Shown: positions 18,130-27,619, counted from the stretch's first letter. The stretch is DNA of 61,913 bases from Lujinxingiaceae bacterium (GCA_013697635.1 JACCWM010000068.1:1-61913), one strand, 5' to 3'. The notes: a model not told the origin generated them from the sequence alone. Made by a program: numbers and translations.

Positions 18130-19839
18130 ATGGCTGATAAAGCACAAAGTCATCGAAAGCTGGTCAGCGGGGCGAACGCCGCGGTGCTGGTGGCGGCAAC
18201 GCTTGCCATTGCGATCGTCGCCAACGCCATCTCCAGCCAGTTTTTTACGCGTTTCGATTTGACCGATAACCAGATATTTACGCTGAGCGAGGCGAGCAAG
18301 CAGGCCGTGAGTGGCCTCGACGAGACCGTGGAGGTGCGCGCCTTCATCTCGCCGAACATGGCGCCGCCCTTTCACAATCTCTCGCAACAGCTCGCTGACC
18401 TGCTCTCGGAGTACGCCGCGGCCAGCGATGGCAAACTGAAGTTTCGCATCATCAATCCCGAGGACGACGAGGCGACCGAGGAGGCGGCGCGCGGCTTTGG
18501 GATCGAGAAGGTCGGCATCGGCCAGCGCACCGAGAACGAGGTATCGCTTCGCGCCGTCTACAAGGGCATCGCCTTTGTAAAGGGCGAGCAGACCGAGGTG
18601 ATCCGCGATCTGCATACGACGGGCAGGCCGGAGTACGACAACTTCGAGTACGAATTTACCAAGTCCTTGTTGAATCTGCGGCGCGCGGCGCCCCAGAAGG
18701 TCGGCTTCTTGGGCGGTTTTGGTGGCCCGGGCGGCCATCCGCAGTTCATCGAGTCGCTCAAGCCGGCCTTTGAGCAGCTCTATGGCAGCCTGATCGAGGT
18801 CGAGATGGTCGATCTATCGGAGGCGACCAGCGTGGCGGCCGACATCGCCGCGCTGGTCGTGCTCAACATCGAGCAGCCGCTCAACGATGGGGCCAAGTTC
18901 GCCGTCGATCAGTTCATCGCGCGCGGTGGCAGCGTGGGCTGGTACCAGTCGTCGTCGGTGATCGATCAGCAGCTTCAGCAGCAGATCATGCAGCAGATGG
19001 GCGTGCAACCCGGCCAGCGCCCGCCGGAGATCCGCAAGGGCGTCGACACCAATCTCAACGATCTCTTTGGCCACTACGGCATTCAGTTTCGCCGCGACGT
19101 GGTGCTCGATCGCGAGAACTCGCTGGCGATGAGCGTGGTGATGACCTCGCAGGGCCTGGCCCAGGTCAGCCATCCGGGCACCTTTGCGCTCACCGACATC
19201 GACTCCTCGCTGCCCTTCTCGCGCGACTTCGGCACGCTGGCCTTGCCGGTGCCCTCGAGCCTGCTGATTCTGCCCAAAGCGCGCGAGAACAAGGATCTGG
19301 AGGTCTTCGAAGTGATCAAGACCTCGGAGAGCGCCGTGCGCAGGCTCAATCCGCCCATCCAGCTTGGCTACGACCAATTCGTCGATCCCGAGCCGGGCGA
19401 GGAGCGCGGGCCGTTTATCCTGGCCGCGGCCATTCAGGGCAAGATCCCAAGCTACTATCAAGACAATCCGCTGCCGGCCGGCGTGACCGAGGCCGACATG
19501 GCCAAGACCAGCGCGCCGGCACGCCTGCTGGTCGTGGGCAGCGGCGAGTTCTTCATGCCGATGCGCCAGGTGGGCTATGACGATAGGCTCTCGAGTCTGG
19601 GCGCGCAGTTCTTCATCGGCAGCATCGAGTGGCTCGTCGCCGACAACTCGCTCACCCAGATCCGGGGCAAGGCGATGCCGCGCCTGATCGGTGAGGTTGG
19701 GCGCGACACGCAGCGGCGCCTGCAGTTTATCAACATCATCGTGGTGCCCGCGCTCTTTGCCGCGATTGGTTCGCTGATGATGATTCGTCGACGCCGCCGC
19801 AAAGAACACATTGCGCGCATCAGCGAGAGGTTGCCATGA
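18130..19839 (+). CDS. GldG-family ABC exporter auxiliary membrane protein
   Basis: The ATG at 18130 follows AAGGAG and gives 569 residues. A membrane helix is present near residues 15-38 and another near the C-terminus (about 535-555, followed by RRRRRKEH). Between them lies a large extracytoplasmic domain of the GldG type, beginning FTLSEASKQAVSGLDETVEVRAFIS and containing KVGFLGGFG. It is the usual third component of GldAF-like transporters and probably acts on the periplasmic side. It overlaps the next gene by four bases. Confidence 0.93.
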   Translation: MADKAQSHRKLVSGANAAVLVAATLAIAIVANAISSQFFTRFDLTDNQIFTLSEASKQAVSGLDETVEVRAFISPNMAPPFHNLSQQLADLLSEYAAASDGKLKFRIINPEDDEATEEAARGFGIEKVGIGQRTENEVSLRAVYKGIAFVKGEQTEVIRDLHTTGRPEYDNFEYEFTKSLLNLRRAAPQKVGFLGGFGGPGGHPQFIESLKPAFEQLYGSLIEVEMVDLSEATSVAADIAALVVLNIEQPLNDGAKFAVDQFIARGGSVGWYQSSSVIDQQLQQQIMQQMGVQPGQRPPEIRKGVDTNLNDLFGHYGIQFRRDVVLDRENSLAMSVVMTSQGLAQVSHPGTFALTDIDSSLPFSRDFGTLALPVPSSLLILPKARENKDLEVFEVIKTSESAVRRLNPPIQLGYDQFVDPEPGEERGPFILAAAIQGKIPSYYQDNPLPAGVTEADMAKTSAPARLLVVGSGEFFMPMRQVGYDDRLSSLGAQFFIGSIEWLVADNSLTQIRGKAMPRLIGEVGRDTQRRLQFINIIVVPALFAAIGSLMMIRRRRRKEHIARISERLP

Positions 19840-20459
19840 AGCGCCCCAGTTGGATTGCCCTCGGGGTTCTGGTGGCGCTCGGGGTGCTCTTTTTTGGAAT
19901 TCGGCCCAAGCCCGTGACCACGGTCGACTCGCCCCGGCTCTTCGTCAACGACGACGTCGCGCTCAGCCGCATCGAGTTTACTGGAGCGGGCGCCCAGGGC
20001 GCGCGCACCGTGCTCGAGAAGCGCGACGGGATCTGGTGGGTCGCCGAGCCTGTCGAAGCGCCGGTGAACAAGCGCGTGGCCGCCCAGATCGAGGCCCAGC
20101 TCTTCCATGGCATCTATGCCGACGATCTGGCCGTGGCCGCTAATCGCGCCGAGCACTTCGAGGTGAGCGACGATCGGGCGGTGATGCTGGCCGTCTTCAC
20201 CCAGCGGGCCGATCAGCCCGCCCTCGAGCTGCTCGTCGGGCGCGAGATCACCGTCGAGCAGACCGGCGCCCGGCGCACCTACGTGCGCCGGCCCGGCAAG
20301 CCCACGATCTTTCGCGCGCAGGCCGCCATCGGCGAGCTGGTGCGTCTGAGTGTCGACGCTCTGCAAGAGAGGCCCGTAGCCGACGAGGTCCACGAGCTCG
20401 AAGTGCCCGATGAGCTCGAAGAGCTCGAGGAACAGCCCGAAGATCAGCCCACTCCCTAA
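19836..20459 (+). CDS. DUF4340-type membrane-anchored protein
   Basis: This 207-residue protein has an N-terminal membrane anchor (WIALGVLVALGVLFFG) and an extracytoplasmic domain with DGIWWVAEPVEAPVNKRV, the pattern of DUF4340 proteins that accompany GldG-like genes. It is shorter than most DUF4340 members (about 300 residues) and ends in an acidic Glu/Pro tail. The ATG overlaps the GldG-like stop (ATGA). Its function is unknown beyond association with the exporter. Confidence 0.88.
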   Translation: MKRPSWIALGVLVALGVLFFGIRPKPVTTVDSPRLFVNDDVALSRIEFTGAGAQGARTVLEKRDGIWWVAEPVEAPVNKRVAAQIEAQLFHGIYADDLAVAANRAEHFEVSDDRAVMLAVFTQRADQPALELLVGREITVEQTGARRTYVRRPGKPTIFRAQAAIGELVRLSVDALQERPVADEVHELEVPDELEELEEQPEDQPTP

Positions 20460-20475
20460 CCCCCCAAGGCCCGAC

Positions 20476-21429
20476 ATGAAGATCGGCTTCGTCATGGATC
20501 CCCTCGAGCACGTCAATGTGCTCGCTGATACGACCTTTGCTCTGATGCTCGCCGCTCGCGCGCGCGGCCACGAGCTCTTCTACATCCGGCCCGAGGATCT
20601 GGCGGCCGAGGGTGACGAGGCCTTTGCCCACATCTACCCGGTCGCGGTGCGTCCCGACCCGGCCGACAAGTTTACGCTGGGCGCGCCGGTGTACGCGACG
20701 TTGCACACGCTCGACTGCGTGATGATGCGAAAAGATCCGCCCTTTGACGTCGCCTACCTCTACGACGTCGCCCTGCTCGAGCTCGCCCAGCAAAAGGGCT
20801 GTCTGATCCTCAACTCGCCGCGCGGGCTTCGCGATGCCAACGAGAAGCTCTACGCGCTGCACTTCAAGGAGGCGATCCCGACCACGATCGTGACCAACCG
20901 GGCGGCGCGCATCAAGGCGTTCATGGCCGAGCAGGGCGGGCGCTGCGTGCTCAAGCCGCTCGATGGCCACGGCGGCAGCGGCGTGCTCGTCGTCGAGCAA
21001 GACGACCGCAATCTCAACGCGCTCATCGAGATCTCCACCGATCTCGAACGCCGCCCGGTGATGTGTCAGGCCTACATTGCGGCCGCACGCGAGGGCGACA
21101 AGCGCATCATCATGCTCAACGGCAAGCCCTTGGGCGCGATCTTGCGCGTGCCCTTGGAGAGCGAGCACCGCAGCAACATCCACGTCGGCGGCCGCGTCCA
21201 CCAGACCACGCTCAGCGAGCGCGACCAACATATCTGCGCGATCGTCGGCCCGCGCCTGGTGCAAGACGGCCTGTTCTTCGTTGGACTCGACGTGATCGGC
21301 GGCCACCTGACCGAGGTCAACGTCACCAGCCCCACCGGCATCCAGGAGCTCGGCCGTCTCAACGGCTTCGATGCCGCCGGAGAGGTGATCGCGGCGATCG
21401 AGGATGCCCACGGCCGGCATCGGCAATAG
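20476..21429 (+). CDS. gshB: glutathione synthetase
   Basis: The enzyme joins gamma-glutamylcysteine and glycine using ATP. The start at ATG 20476 gives 317 residues and the family N-terminus MKIGFVMDPLEHVNV. ATP-grasp features follow: KPLDGHGGSGV, RVPLESEHRSNIHVGG, and near the C-terminus the metal-binding EVNVTSPTG. The length matches the bacterial family (about 315). It lies 16 bp after the DUF4340 gene and may share the transporter transcript. No gshA is visible. The pairing with an exporter is suggestive but not evidence of glutathione export. Confidence 0.96.
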   Translation: MKIGFVMDPLEHVNVLADTTFALMLAARARGHELFYIRPEDLAAEGDEAFAHIYPVAVRPDPADKFTLGAPVYATLHTLDCVMMRKDPPFDVAYLYDVALLELAQQKGCLILNSPRGLRDANEKLYALHFKEAIPTTIVTNRAARIKAFMAEQGGRCVLKPLDGHGGSGVLVVEQDDRNLNALIEISTDLERRPVMCQAYIAAAREGDKRIIMLNGKPLGAILRVPLESEHRSNIHVGGRVHQTTLSERDQHICAIVGPRLVQDGLFFVGLDVIGGHLTEVNVTSPTGIQELGRLNGFDAAGEVIAAIEDAHGRHRQ

Positions 21430-21642
21430 TGTAAATAGTACAACATCTTGACGGGGGGCGTCAGTGCCTAGCTTTATCAGGAGCACGTCGTCTCCTCTTG
21501 TGGAGGCGTGTTGTCCATACGTACTCGGCGGAAGTCGCCAGAAAGTAATGCAGTGCGCGCAGGTCCGATTTTGCCAGGCTGCATTGGCGCTTGTTCTGTC
21601 GTGGACGAGATCATTCTCATCGTGCGACAGGAGATAAAGGAC

Positions 21643-23118
21643 ATGAAAATCAAATACTTGCTGGCTAGTTTGCTGGCTACCTCGCTGACTTTTGCCTGGG
21701 GTTGTCAACCCCGCGATCCGGAGGCTCCGGGGGAGGAGCCGGCCGCGGTTGATGATCGACCCACGGCCACGATTCAAGGCCGCCTCGAGGCCGAGCTTGG
21801 CCCGGTGGCCAATGCCACGATGGTCGTTCAACGCGTTGAGGCCAACGGCGCCCTTCAAAACATCACGATCGGTGACTTTCGCTCCGACGCCCAGGGCAAC
21901 TACGAGGTCACGATCGATGTGACCGGTGGTCCGCTCTGGGATCTGATCGTCGAGGCGCGCGGCCCGCAAACTGCGCCGCCCACCGCCGAGCAGCCCGAGG
22001 GCGTCGAAGATGTGGCCGCCATGCGTCTGGGTCGCGTGATCCTGGTGCGCCAGATCAACGAGGGCGACTCGGTGACCGTGGCCCCGATGGATCTGGAGAC
22101 CACGCTCGAGTCCGACATCTACATCCAGGCGCGCAGCGCCGGCGAGTGGGACGATCGCTGCGATACGGCCGTTTTGCGCGCGGTGATCTCACCGCAGTTG
22201 GCTGCCGCCGTTCGCATGGGCGAGCAGTACGAGCAAGATGTCGAGGCGTTGGCGCGCGCAACGACGGGCTCGATGAAGGCCTATGTTTCGACCTTGATGC
22301 GCGATCCCGGCTTTGAGGGTCAGCCCCAAGATCAGCCGGCGCTCGAAGGTGAGCCGTTTAACACCTTCTCCGAGAACGATATGCAAAACGCGCGCAACGA
22401 GCTGCGCAACGCCATCCAAGACCTCGATCAGCGCCTGCATGATACCACCGAAATCGAGGAGCGCATGGAGGCCCAGCGTGATTTTCACACCACGTTGGTC
22501 GAGGCTTATTCGAACAACAACATCACTATCCATCAGCAAGCGCGCGCCACGCACGCCTCGGTCGAGGCTGCCGTAGTCTTTATGCCCGTGCTGGCCAGTG
22601 CCGCTCAGGCCAGCGCCATGGCGACGGCCGAGTATCACCGCGCCTTCGTCGTCACGCGCGTGATCGAGTCTAACGTCGATACCCTCGGCGTCAGCGGCGA
22701 GAATCTTGGTTCGGTCGAGCAGGCCGGCCTGAGTCTCAAAAACACCTTGCTCTCCTATGGCGGCGGCCAGGGCGACATCAGCGATCAGGTCAACACCGCC
22801 TGGGCGAACTACCGACTCGCCGTCGAGACTCAGCTGCAGGTCACGCTCGACGAGACCCAGCGCGCAGCCTATGCCGAGATGCACGACGTGGTCGTTCAAC
22901 CTCGCACGCAGATGTTCAATGTGGTCGAGGGCCTGAGCCCGGAGACGAGCAGCACGGCCGCAGCCAATGCGTCGTCCGAGGCTGTCCCGAGCTACTACAA
23001 CAACGTCGTATCGCAGCAAAACATTAGCTCGCTCGAGCAGGCTGACATCAGTCAGGATAACGCGCGGGCCATCCTCGATACTCTGTTCAACTTCTCGGTT
23101 GTCACTGTTGAGCAGTAA
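21643..23118 (+). CDS. lipoprotein with a carboxypeptidase-regulatory-like domain
   Basis: The ATG at 21643 follows AGGAG, giving 491 residues; an upstream start at 21508 would hide the signal peptide. The signal MKIKYLLASLLATSLTF ends in AWGC. Residues about 35-110 resemble a carboxypeptidase-regulatory or CNA-B-type beta sandwich (ATIQGRLEAELGPVANATMVV, GNYEVTIDV). The rest is mainly helical and Gln/Glu/Ala rich, without a recognised family. A strong terminator follows immediately. Confidence 0.88.
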   Translation: MKIKYLLASLLATSLTFAWGCQPRDPEAPGEEPAAVDDRPTATIQGRLEAELGPVANATMVVQRVEANGALQNITIGDFRSDAQGNYEVTIDVTGGPLWDLIVEARGPQTAPPTAEQPEGVEDVAAMRLGRVILVRQINEGDSVTVAPMDLETTLESDIYIQARSAGEWDDRCDTAVLRAVISPQLAAAVRMGEQYEQDVEALARATTGSMKAYVSTLMRDPGFEGQPQDQPALEGEPFNTFSENDMQNARNELRNAIQDLDQRLHDTTEIEERMEAQRDFHTTLVEAYSNNNITIHQQARATHASVEAAVVFMPVLASAAQASAMATAEYHRAFVVTRVIESNVDTLGVSGENLGSVEQAGLSLKNTLLSYGGGQGDISDQVNTAWANYRLAVETQLQVTLDETQRAAYAEMHDVVVQPRTQMFNVVEGLSPETSSTAAANASSEAVPSYYNNVVSQQNISSLEQADISQDNARAILDTLFNFSVVTVEQ

Positions 23119-23147
23119 GCGCGTCGTTTAATCACCACCTAAAGTAC

Positions 23148-23178
23148 AAGAGGCGCTCCGTGGAGCGCCTCTTTTTTT
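23148..23178 (+). terminator. rho-independent terminator
   Basis: A GC-rich stem (23150-23159 with 23162-23171, extended by A-T pairs) is followed by seven T residues (23172-23178). It begins 30 bp beyond the lipoprotein stop at 23118. A shorter T-run on the other strand (AA before the stem) may also serve the convergent penicillin-acylase gene. Confidence 0.95.
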
Positions 23179-23197
23179 GTTCTGTCAGCGCGTTCTG

Positions 23198-25891
23198 TCA
23201 GCGCGGCGCGACGGTGATCGTCTCGCTGGCCTGGGGCGCGAGCGCCTCGGGGCTCAAGGCCATCTCGAAGGGTTTGTTCTCGAGGTAGGGATCGAGCAGG
23301 TTGTCGTAGAACTCGGAATCGCGAAAGTGGCGCTGGCCGCCGGGCAACTGAAACCAGCTGCGAAAGCCCGCGTCGGTGTTCTCGACGATCATGCGCATCG
23401 AGGCGCCGTGGGTGTAGTGGAAATCTCCGCTCAGGGGCGCGCGCGGGTTGGCCGGGTTGACGGTGAACTGGCCGCCTGGCGCCGGGCGCGGCGCCAGGTC
23501 GTAGATCGGCACGAAGAGCTCGAGCAGCGGCGCGCCCATGCTGACCTGGTGGAGCTTGCCCCAGCGCCAGTCGTCGCTGTCGGTGCCGGCCAGCTCCTCG
23601 AGCAGGCCGGCGGCTGCAGCGAGCGCGTCGGCGATCACGTGGCCGCGCGTCTCGTCGAAGTCGGTGGTGACGTTGTTCCAATAGACGTCGCCGCCCACCA
23701 GCGCCTCGGGGCGAGTCATGGCGATGTACAGCGTGCGAAGCGCCAAGCCGCCCGCCGGTGAGAAGCCCGTGCCGCGAAGCTCGTCGCCAAAAGTGGCGCG
23801 CCCGAGCTGAGCGAGCAGCACGTGGAAGGCCGCGCAGCCGACCGACTCGCGGGTGGCCGTCAGATCGCTCGATTTGGGCGAGTTGGGGCGATGGCCGTCC
23901 AGACCTGTGGGACAGGTGTACTGCCAGCCCGTGAGCGCCGTGACCACGCGCCCAGCGGGGGCAGCCAGCTCGAGGCCGGCCGCCTCCTCGAGCACGACGG
24001 GCACGATGCCCGCAGCGAGCATGGAGTAGTCGTCGCCCAAAATGGCGAGCATCGACGCGGAATCGTGGGCGTTTGCGCCGGCCTCGATCAGATCGACGAT
24101 GCGCTGGTGGCGAAAGCCGTTGGCCAGCACGGAGGACTGCATCATCGGGTAGCCGTCGTTGGTCGGATCGCCGTCGGCAAACGCGCCGGTCATGTCTTGA
24201 TTGGCCGTAGCGATGAAGCCGGCTGCGGGGTTGAGCAGTTGGGGCAGCTCGTCGAAGGGAATCGGTGCGCCCCACTCGGCGCTGCCGTCACCCGGCAGCG
24301 GAAGCCAGGGCGGCAGATCGAGCGAGGCCCAGGGCCGCTGCGGCACGTGCGTGAAGGGAAACCAGCCGATGTTGTCGTCGCGATCGATCACCGTCCAGTT
24401 TTGATTCGTCGCGCTGGCAAGCTTGAGGGCCTCGCTGGCCTCGGCAATCGTTGTCGCGTGGCTCAAGCCGACGATGAAATCGAGGTCGGTGCGCGCGTCC
24501 TGGCCGCGCCAGCGAAGGGTCAGCGCCGTGCCGGCTGCAGCATCAAAGGCGATCACGGGCCCGTGGTGGGGCACGTAGCGAAACTGCGCCGTCTGGGTGC
24601 CTGCGCCGACCTGGAAGGTGAACTCCTTGATCAGAATGGGCACTTCGGCGCCGTTGAAGATCACGGCCGTGCCGGCGGCGTTGAGCGTCTCGACATAGAC
24701 GTCGACCAGGTCGTAGTAGGCCACGGTCGCCCCCCAGGCCACGTGCTCGTTGTGGCCGAGCACGATGCCGGGAAGGCCGGCAAAGGAGACGCCGGCCACG
24801 TGCAAGTCACCCTGGCCCTTGCTTTTGGAGTCCAGGCGCACCAGGTACCAGAGCGCCGGATTGCTCAAGCCCAGGTGCGGATCGTTGGTCAAAATCGCCT
24901 TGCCGCTGGTGGTGCGGCTTGGGCCGACGGCCCAGCTGTTGGAGCCATTGAGATCTCCGGTGTTCAAGATCGCGCCGTAGTTCTGGCGGGCCTGCTCGAA
25001 GAGGCCGCCAAGCGGCGCCATGCGCTCTTGTGCTGCGCGAAGGCGCCGGGCATCGACCGGGCGGCGAAGCGCGTGCGGATAGGCCTCACCGGCGCTTCCC
25101 ATCGTCGTCGAGCTGGTCGCCGACATCGAGCCGAGGATGTCGAAGGCCGCCTCCGGCGTCATCTTCGAATAGGCCTCGCCAAGCGCGATCTTCGTTCCGC
25201 TGTTGTTCGAGAGCAGCTCGATCAAGCCGAAGACCTGGATGACGCTGTCCTCGGGCTCCCAGTCGCGGATGTTGTCCGATTCGATCGCCGGAAACTTGTA
25301 CTCGTCGCTCAGATCCGCGCCGTTTCGCCCGTTGCGATAGTCGTCGAGCCAGGCGTTGACGCCGACCGTATAGGCCTCGACCCAGGCACGCACGGCCGGG
25401 CTGGCCGCTTGCCACATGGCCTCCTCGAGCGGCTGTCCGTCGCGTGTGGTGAACAGGTGGCGGCGCGCCTTGTCCGAGTCAAGCCCCAGCGCGCCGACAG
25501 CCGCCGCGAGCTCGCCGCGCAGGTTGCGCCGGCGCAGGTCCATCTGCGCAAAACGGTGGGCGGCGTGGTAATAGCCCTGCGCCGTGATGCAATCCAGGTC
25601 GGCCGCACACTCGATATGCAAGACGCCCTGCGCATCAAAGGAGACCTTGACCCGAGCCGTCAGCCCCGGCAGATCCAGGTCAGGCTGTGGCCCGGCATCC
25701 ACGTCAGGGGCAGCGACATCGCTTGTGCCCACATCCGTGGCCGCGTCGCTCGGCGTGGCATCAGCCTCGCTGGTGACGTCTTCGATGCCGACGTCTGCCG
25801 CCGACTTCGGTGGATCGTCGTCGTCGCATCCCAATGTGGTCAACAAGGCCACCCCAAGGAGCAAAACTAAATTGCGGCTGCAGTTTTTCAC
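23198..25891 (-). CDS. penicillin-acylase-family lipoprotein (Ntn-hydrolase)
   Basis: GTG 25891 is preferred to ATG 25912 because GGAGG precedes it with the same four-base spacing seen for the gene starting at 9862. The product has 897 residues. The signal NLVLLLGVALLTTLGC is a lipobox, followed by an Asp/Ala/Pro-rich linker of about 60 residues. The family is shown by the GSNSWAVGPSRTTSGKAIL segment. Ser317 there is the predicted autoprocessing site and beta-chain nucleophile, and ANDPHLGL-like TNDPHLGLSNPALWYL follows. Typical substrates are N-acyl homoserine lactones, aculeacin-like lipopeptides or beta-lactams; which applies is unknown. Its exported lipid-anchored state suggests action on extracellular amides. 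Confidence 0.95.
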   Translation of the reverse strand: MKNCSRNLVLLLGVALLTTLGCDDDDPPKSAADVGIEDVTSEADATPSDAATDVGTSDVAAPDVDAGPQPDLDLPGLTARVKVSFDAQGVLHIECAADLDCITAQGYYHAAHRFAQMDLRRRNLRGELAAAVGALGLDSDKARRHLFTTRDGQPLEEAMWQAASPAVRAWVEAYTVGVNAWLDDYRNGRNGADLSDEYKFPAIESDNIRDWEPEDSVIQVFGLIELLSNNSGTKIALGEAYSKMTPEAAFDILGSMSATSSTTMGSAGEAYPHALRRPVDARRLRAAQERMAPLGGLFEQARQNYGAILNTGDLNGSNSWAVGPSRTTSGKAILTNDPHLGLSNPALWYLVRLDSKSKGQGDLHVAGVSFAGLPGIVLGHNEHVAWGATVAYYDLVDVYVETLNAAGTAVIFNGAEVPILIKEFTFQVGAGTQTAQFRYVPHHGPVIAFDAAAGTALTLRWRGQDARTDLDFIVGLSHATTIAEASEALKLASATNQNWTVIDRDDNIGWFPFTHVPQRPWASLDLPPWLPLPGDGSAEWGAPIPFDELPQLLNPAAGFIATANQDMTGAFADGDPTNDGYPMMQSSVLANGFRHQRIVDLIEAGANAHDSASMLAILGDDYSMLAAGIVPVVLEEAAGLELAAPAGRVVTALTGWQYTCPTGLDGHRPNSPKSSDLTATRESVGCAAFHVLLAQLGRATFGDELRGTGFSPAGGLALRTLYIAMTRPEALVGGDVYWNNVTTDFDETRGHVIADALAAAAGLLEELAGTDSDDWRWGKLHQVSMGAPLLELFVPIYDLAPRPAPGGQFTVNPANPRAPLSGDFHYTHGASMRMIVENTDAGFRSWFQLPGGQRHFRDSEFYDNLLDPYLENKPFEMALSPEALAPQASETITVAPR

Positions 25892-25985
25892 GGCGCCTCC
25901 GGCATCTAACATGTCATTTTAGGTAGTCGTTCGTCTGATGGCCCAAGGGATTAGCACCAAAGGTAGGGAGTGGTCAATTCGCAGG

Positions 25986-26030
25986 CAATTGAGAGCCAGG
26001 AAATTGAGAGCCAGGCAATTGAGAGCCGGC
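25986..26030. repeat. 15-bp tandem repeat, three units
   Basis: Units at 25986-26000, 26001-26015 and 26016-26030 share ATTGAGAGCC and differ at the first base and the last two or three. A fainter copy may precede them. They lie in the 147-bp gap between the LysR stop and the penicillin-acylase start, just downstream of the LysR gene. The repeats could be a residue of slippage or a binding array. They do not form a hairpin. Confidence 0.85.
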
Positions 26031-26038
26031 GTTGCCGC

Positions 26039-26953
26039 TTACAGCCGACTCTCGCTGACCTCGACGATCTGCGCGCGCAGCCAGCGGTGGCCCGGGTCGC
26101 TCTGGGTGCGCGGATGCCAGACCAACGAGACGGTGCCGCGCTCGAGCTCGAGTGGTGGGGCGAGCAGGCGAATCGGCAGGTGGCCCTCGAAGGCGCGAGC
26201 GACGCTGCCAGCCGTGGTGAGCACATGGTCGGTGCAGGCGACCACGTGCGGGGCGATCAGAAAGTGCGGCACGACGAGCGCCACGCGCCGCGTCAAGCCG
26301 AGCTTTGCCAGCGTGATGTCGACCACGCCAACGTCGTCGCCCCTGGCCGAGATCAGGATGTGCGAGAGCGCGGCGTACTGGGCGACGTCGAGCGTGGCGC
26401 CAACCGTGGGATGGTCGCTGCGCACCATGCACACCAGGTCGAGCTGGAAGAGATCGCGCCGGTACAAGGTCTCGGGCACGTGCTCGGGCAGGCCCAGGGG
26501 CAGGGCGATGTCGACCTCGCCAGACTCCAGCCGGGGCGCGGCCGTGAGCTGGCCGAGCTCGCGTACGCGCAGGTTGACGCCAGGCGCGACGCTCGCCAGA
26601 CGCTCGAGCAGCGCCGGCAGGAGCATGAACTGAGCGTAGTCGCTCGCTGCAATCACAAAAGTCTGCTCGCTCGACTCGGGCACGAATGGACAGGGGTCCT
26701 CAATCACCTGCTCGAGGCGGCGCAGCGCCTCGGCCAGCGGGCCGACCATGGACTGGGCGCGTGGGGTCAGGATCATGCCGCGGCCGCTACGAACCAGCAG
26801 GGGATCGGAGAAGATGTCACGCAGCCGGTTGAGCGCGTGGCTCGTCGCCGACTGGCTCAGGCCCACGCGGGCGGCCGCGCGCGTGACGCTGCGCTCATCG
26901 ATCAGGGCGTTGAGGGCTACCAGGAGATTGAGGTCAATGCTTGATAAATTCAT
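26039..26953 (-). CDS. LysR-family transcriptional regulator
   Basis: The start at ATG 26953 (MNLSSIDLNLLVALNALI) gives 304 residues. The N-terminal winged helix-turn-helix is typical: SVTRAAARVGLSQSATSHAL, then LRDIFSDPLLVRS. The remainder is the substrate-binding domain (EQTFVIAASDYAQF, LRVRELGQL). The helix-turn-helix matches the NodD/SyrM-like branch. It is divergent from the YceI-family gene with 129 bp between starts, so that gene is a likely target. The effector is unknown. Confidence 0.95.
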   Translation of the reverse strand: MNLSSIDLNLLVALNALIDERSVTRAAARVGLSQSATSHALNRLRDIFSDPLLVRSGRGMILTPRAQSMVGPLAEALRRLEQVIEDPCPFVPESSEQTFVIAASDYAQFMLLPALLERLASVAPGVNLRVRELGQLTAAPRLESGEVDIALPLGLPEHVPETLYRRDLFQLDLVCMVRSDHPTVGATLDVAQYAALSHILISARGDDVGVVDITLAKLGLTRRVALVVPHFLIAPHVVACTDHVLTTAGSVARAFEGHLPIRLLAPPLELERGTVSLVWHPRTQSDPGHRWLRAQIVEVSESRL

Positions 26954-26959
26954 GGCGCG

Positions 26960-26985
26960 AATGCATAGCATGCCATCAATGCATT
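26960..26985. promoter_or_regulatory. candidate LysR operator
   Basis: Two AATGCAT copies (26960-26966 and 26978-26984), each containing a palindromic ATGCAT core, are spaced 18 bp apart, with a GCATGC between them. They lie just upstream of the LysR start in the divergent region, where autoregulatory LysR sites usually lie. This is inferred from position and symmetry only. Confidence 0.4.
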
Positions 26986-27082
26986 AGGCAAATAGATTGA
27001 AGGCGCCATAATTGGGGGAGCAACAACGGTGGCAAGCCTGCTCGCCATTCGTACCCAACCCCCCTTATCGAGGAACTCTGTC

Positions 27083-27619
27083 ATGACTAATCCCATCTGG
27101 AAATTCGATCCCGCCCACTCGAGTGTCACCTTCAAGGTGCGCCACATGATGTTCGCCAAGGTGCACGGCCGCTTCGCGAGCTGGCAGGGCGACGTGGCCT
27201 TCGATCCTGAGGCACCGGACAACTCACGCGTCGATGTGCGTATCGCCGTCGAGAGCATCGAGACCGGCGTCGCCGATCGCGATACGCACCTTCGCTCGGC
27301 AGATTTTTTCGACGCCGAGAGCTTTCCCGAGATTCGGTTCTCGACGAGCAGCTTTGAGAAGCTCAACGCCGAGACCTATCGCCTTACCGGCGAGTTGACG
27401 ATCCGCGACATCACACGCGAGCTTAGCTTCGATGCCCACTACCACGGAAGCGGCCGCGATCCCTGGGGCAATGAGCGGGTCGGCTTTGGCGCCACGACCC
27501 GAGTCAACCGCAAGGACTTCGGGCTGACCTGGAATCAAGTGCTCGAGACCGGCGGCGTAATGGTCGGCGAGGACATCGCCATCGAGATCGACGCACAGCT
27601 GATTAAACAGGCTACATAA
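27083..27619 (+). CDS. YceI-family lipid/isoprenoid-binding protein
   Basis: The ATG at 27083 follows GAGG at a relaxed distance and gives 178 residues without a signal peptide. YceI features include WKFDPAHSSVTFKVRHMMF, KVHGRF, the DTHLRSADFFDAESFPEIRF stretch and TGELTIRDITRELSF. Family members form a lipocalin-like barrel that binds polyisoprenoids. This one lacks export signals, so it would be cytoplasmic. It is probably controlled by the divergent LysR regulator. Confidence 0.95.
   Translation: MTNPIWKFDPAHSSVTFKVRHMMFAKVHGRFASWQGDVAFDPEAPDNSRVDVRIAVESIETGVADRDTHLRSADFFDAESFPEIRFSTSSFEKLNAETYRLTGELTIRDITRELSFDAHYHGSGRDPWGNERVGFGATTRVNRKDFGLTWNQVLETGGVMVGEDIAIEIDAQLIKQAT

Noticed and set aside
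23822-25870. Rightward open frame opposite the penicillin-acylase gene
   Set aside because: The leftward frame carries the family motifs; this one has none.
25970-26944. Rightward open frame starting in the 15-bp repeats with an IESQ-type repeat
   Set aside because: It runs antisense to a clear LysR gene and lacks a start site.
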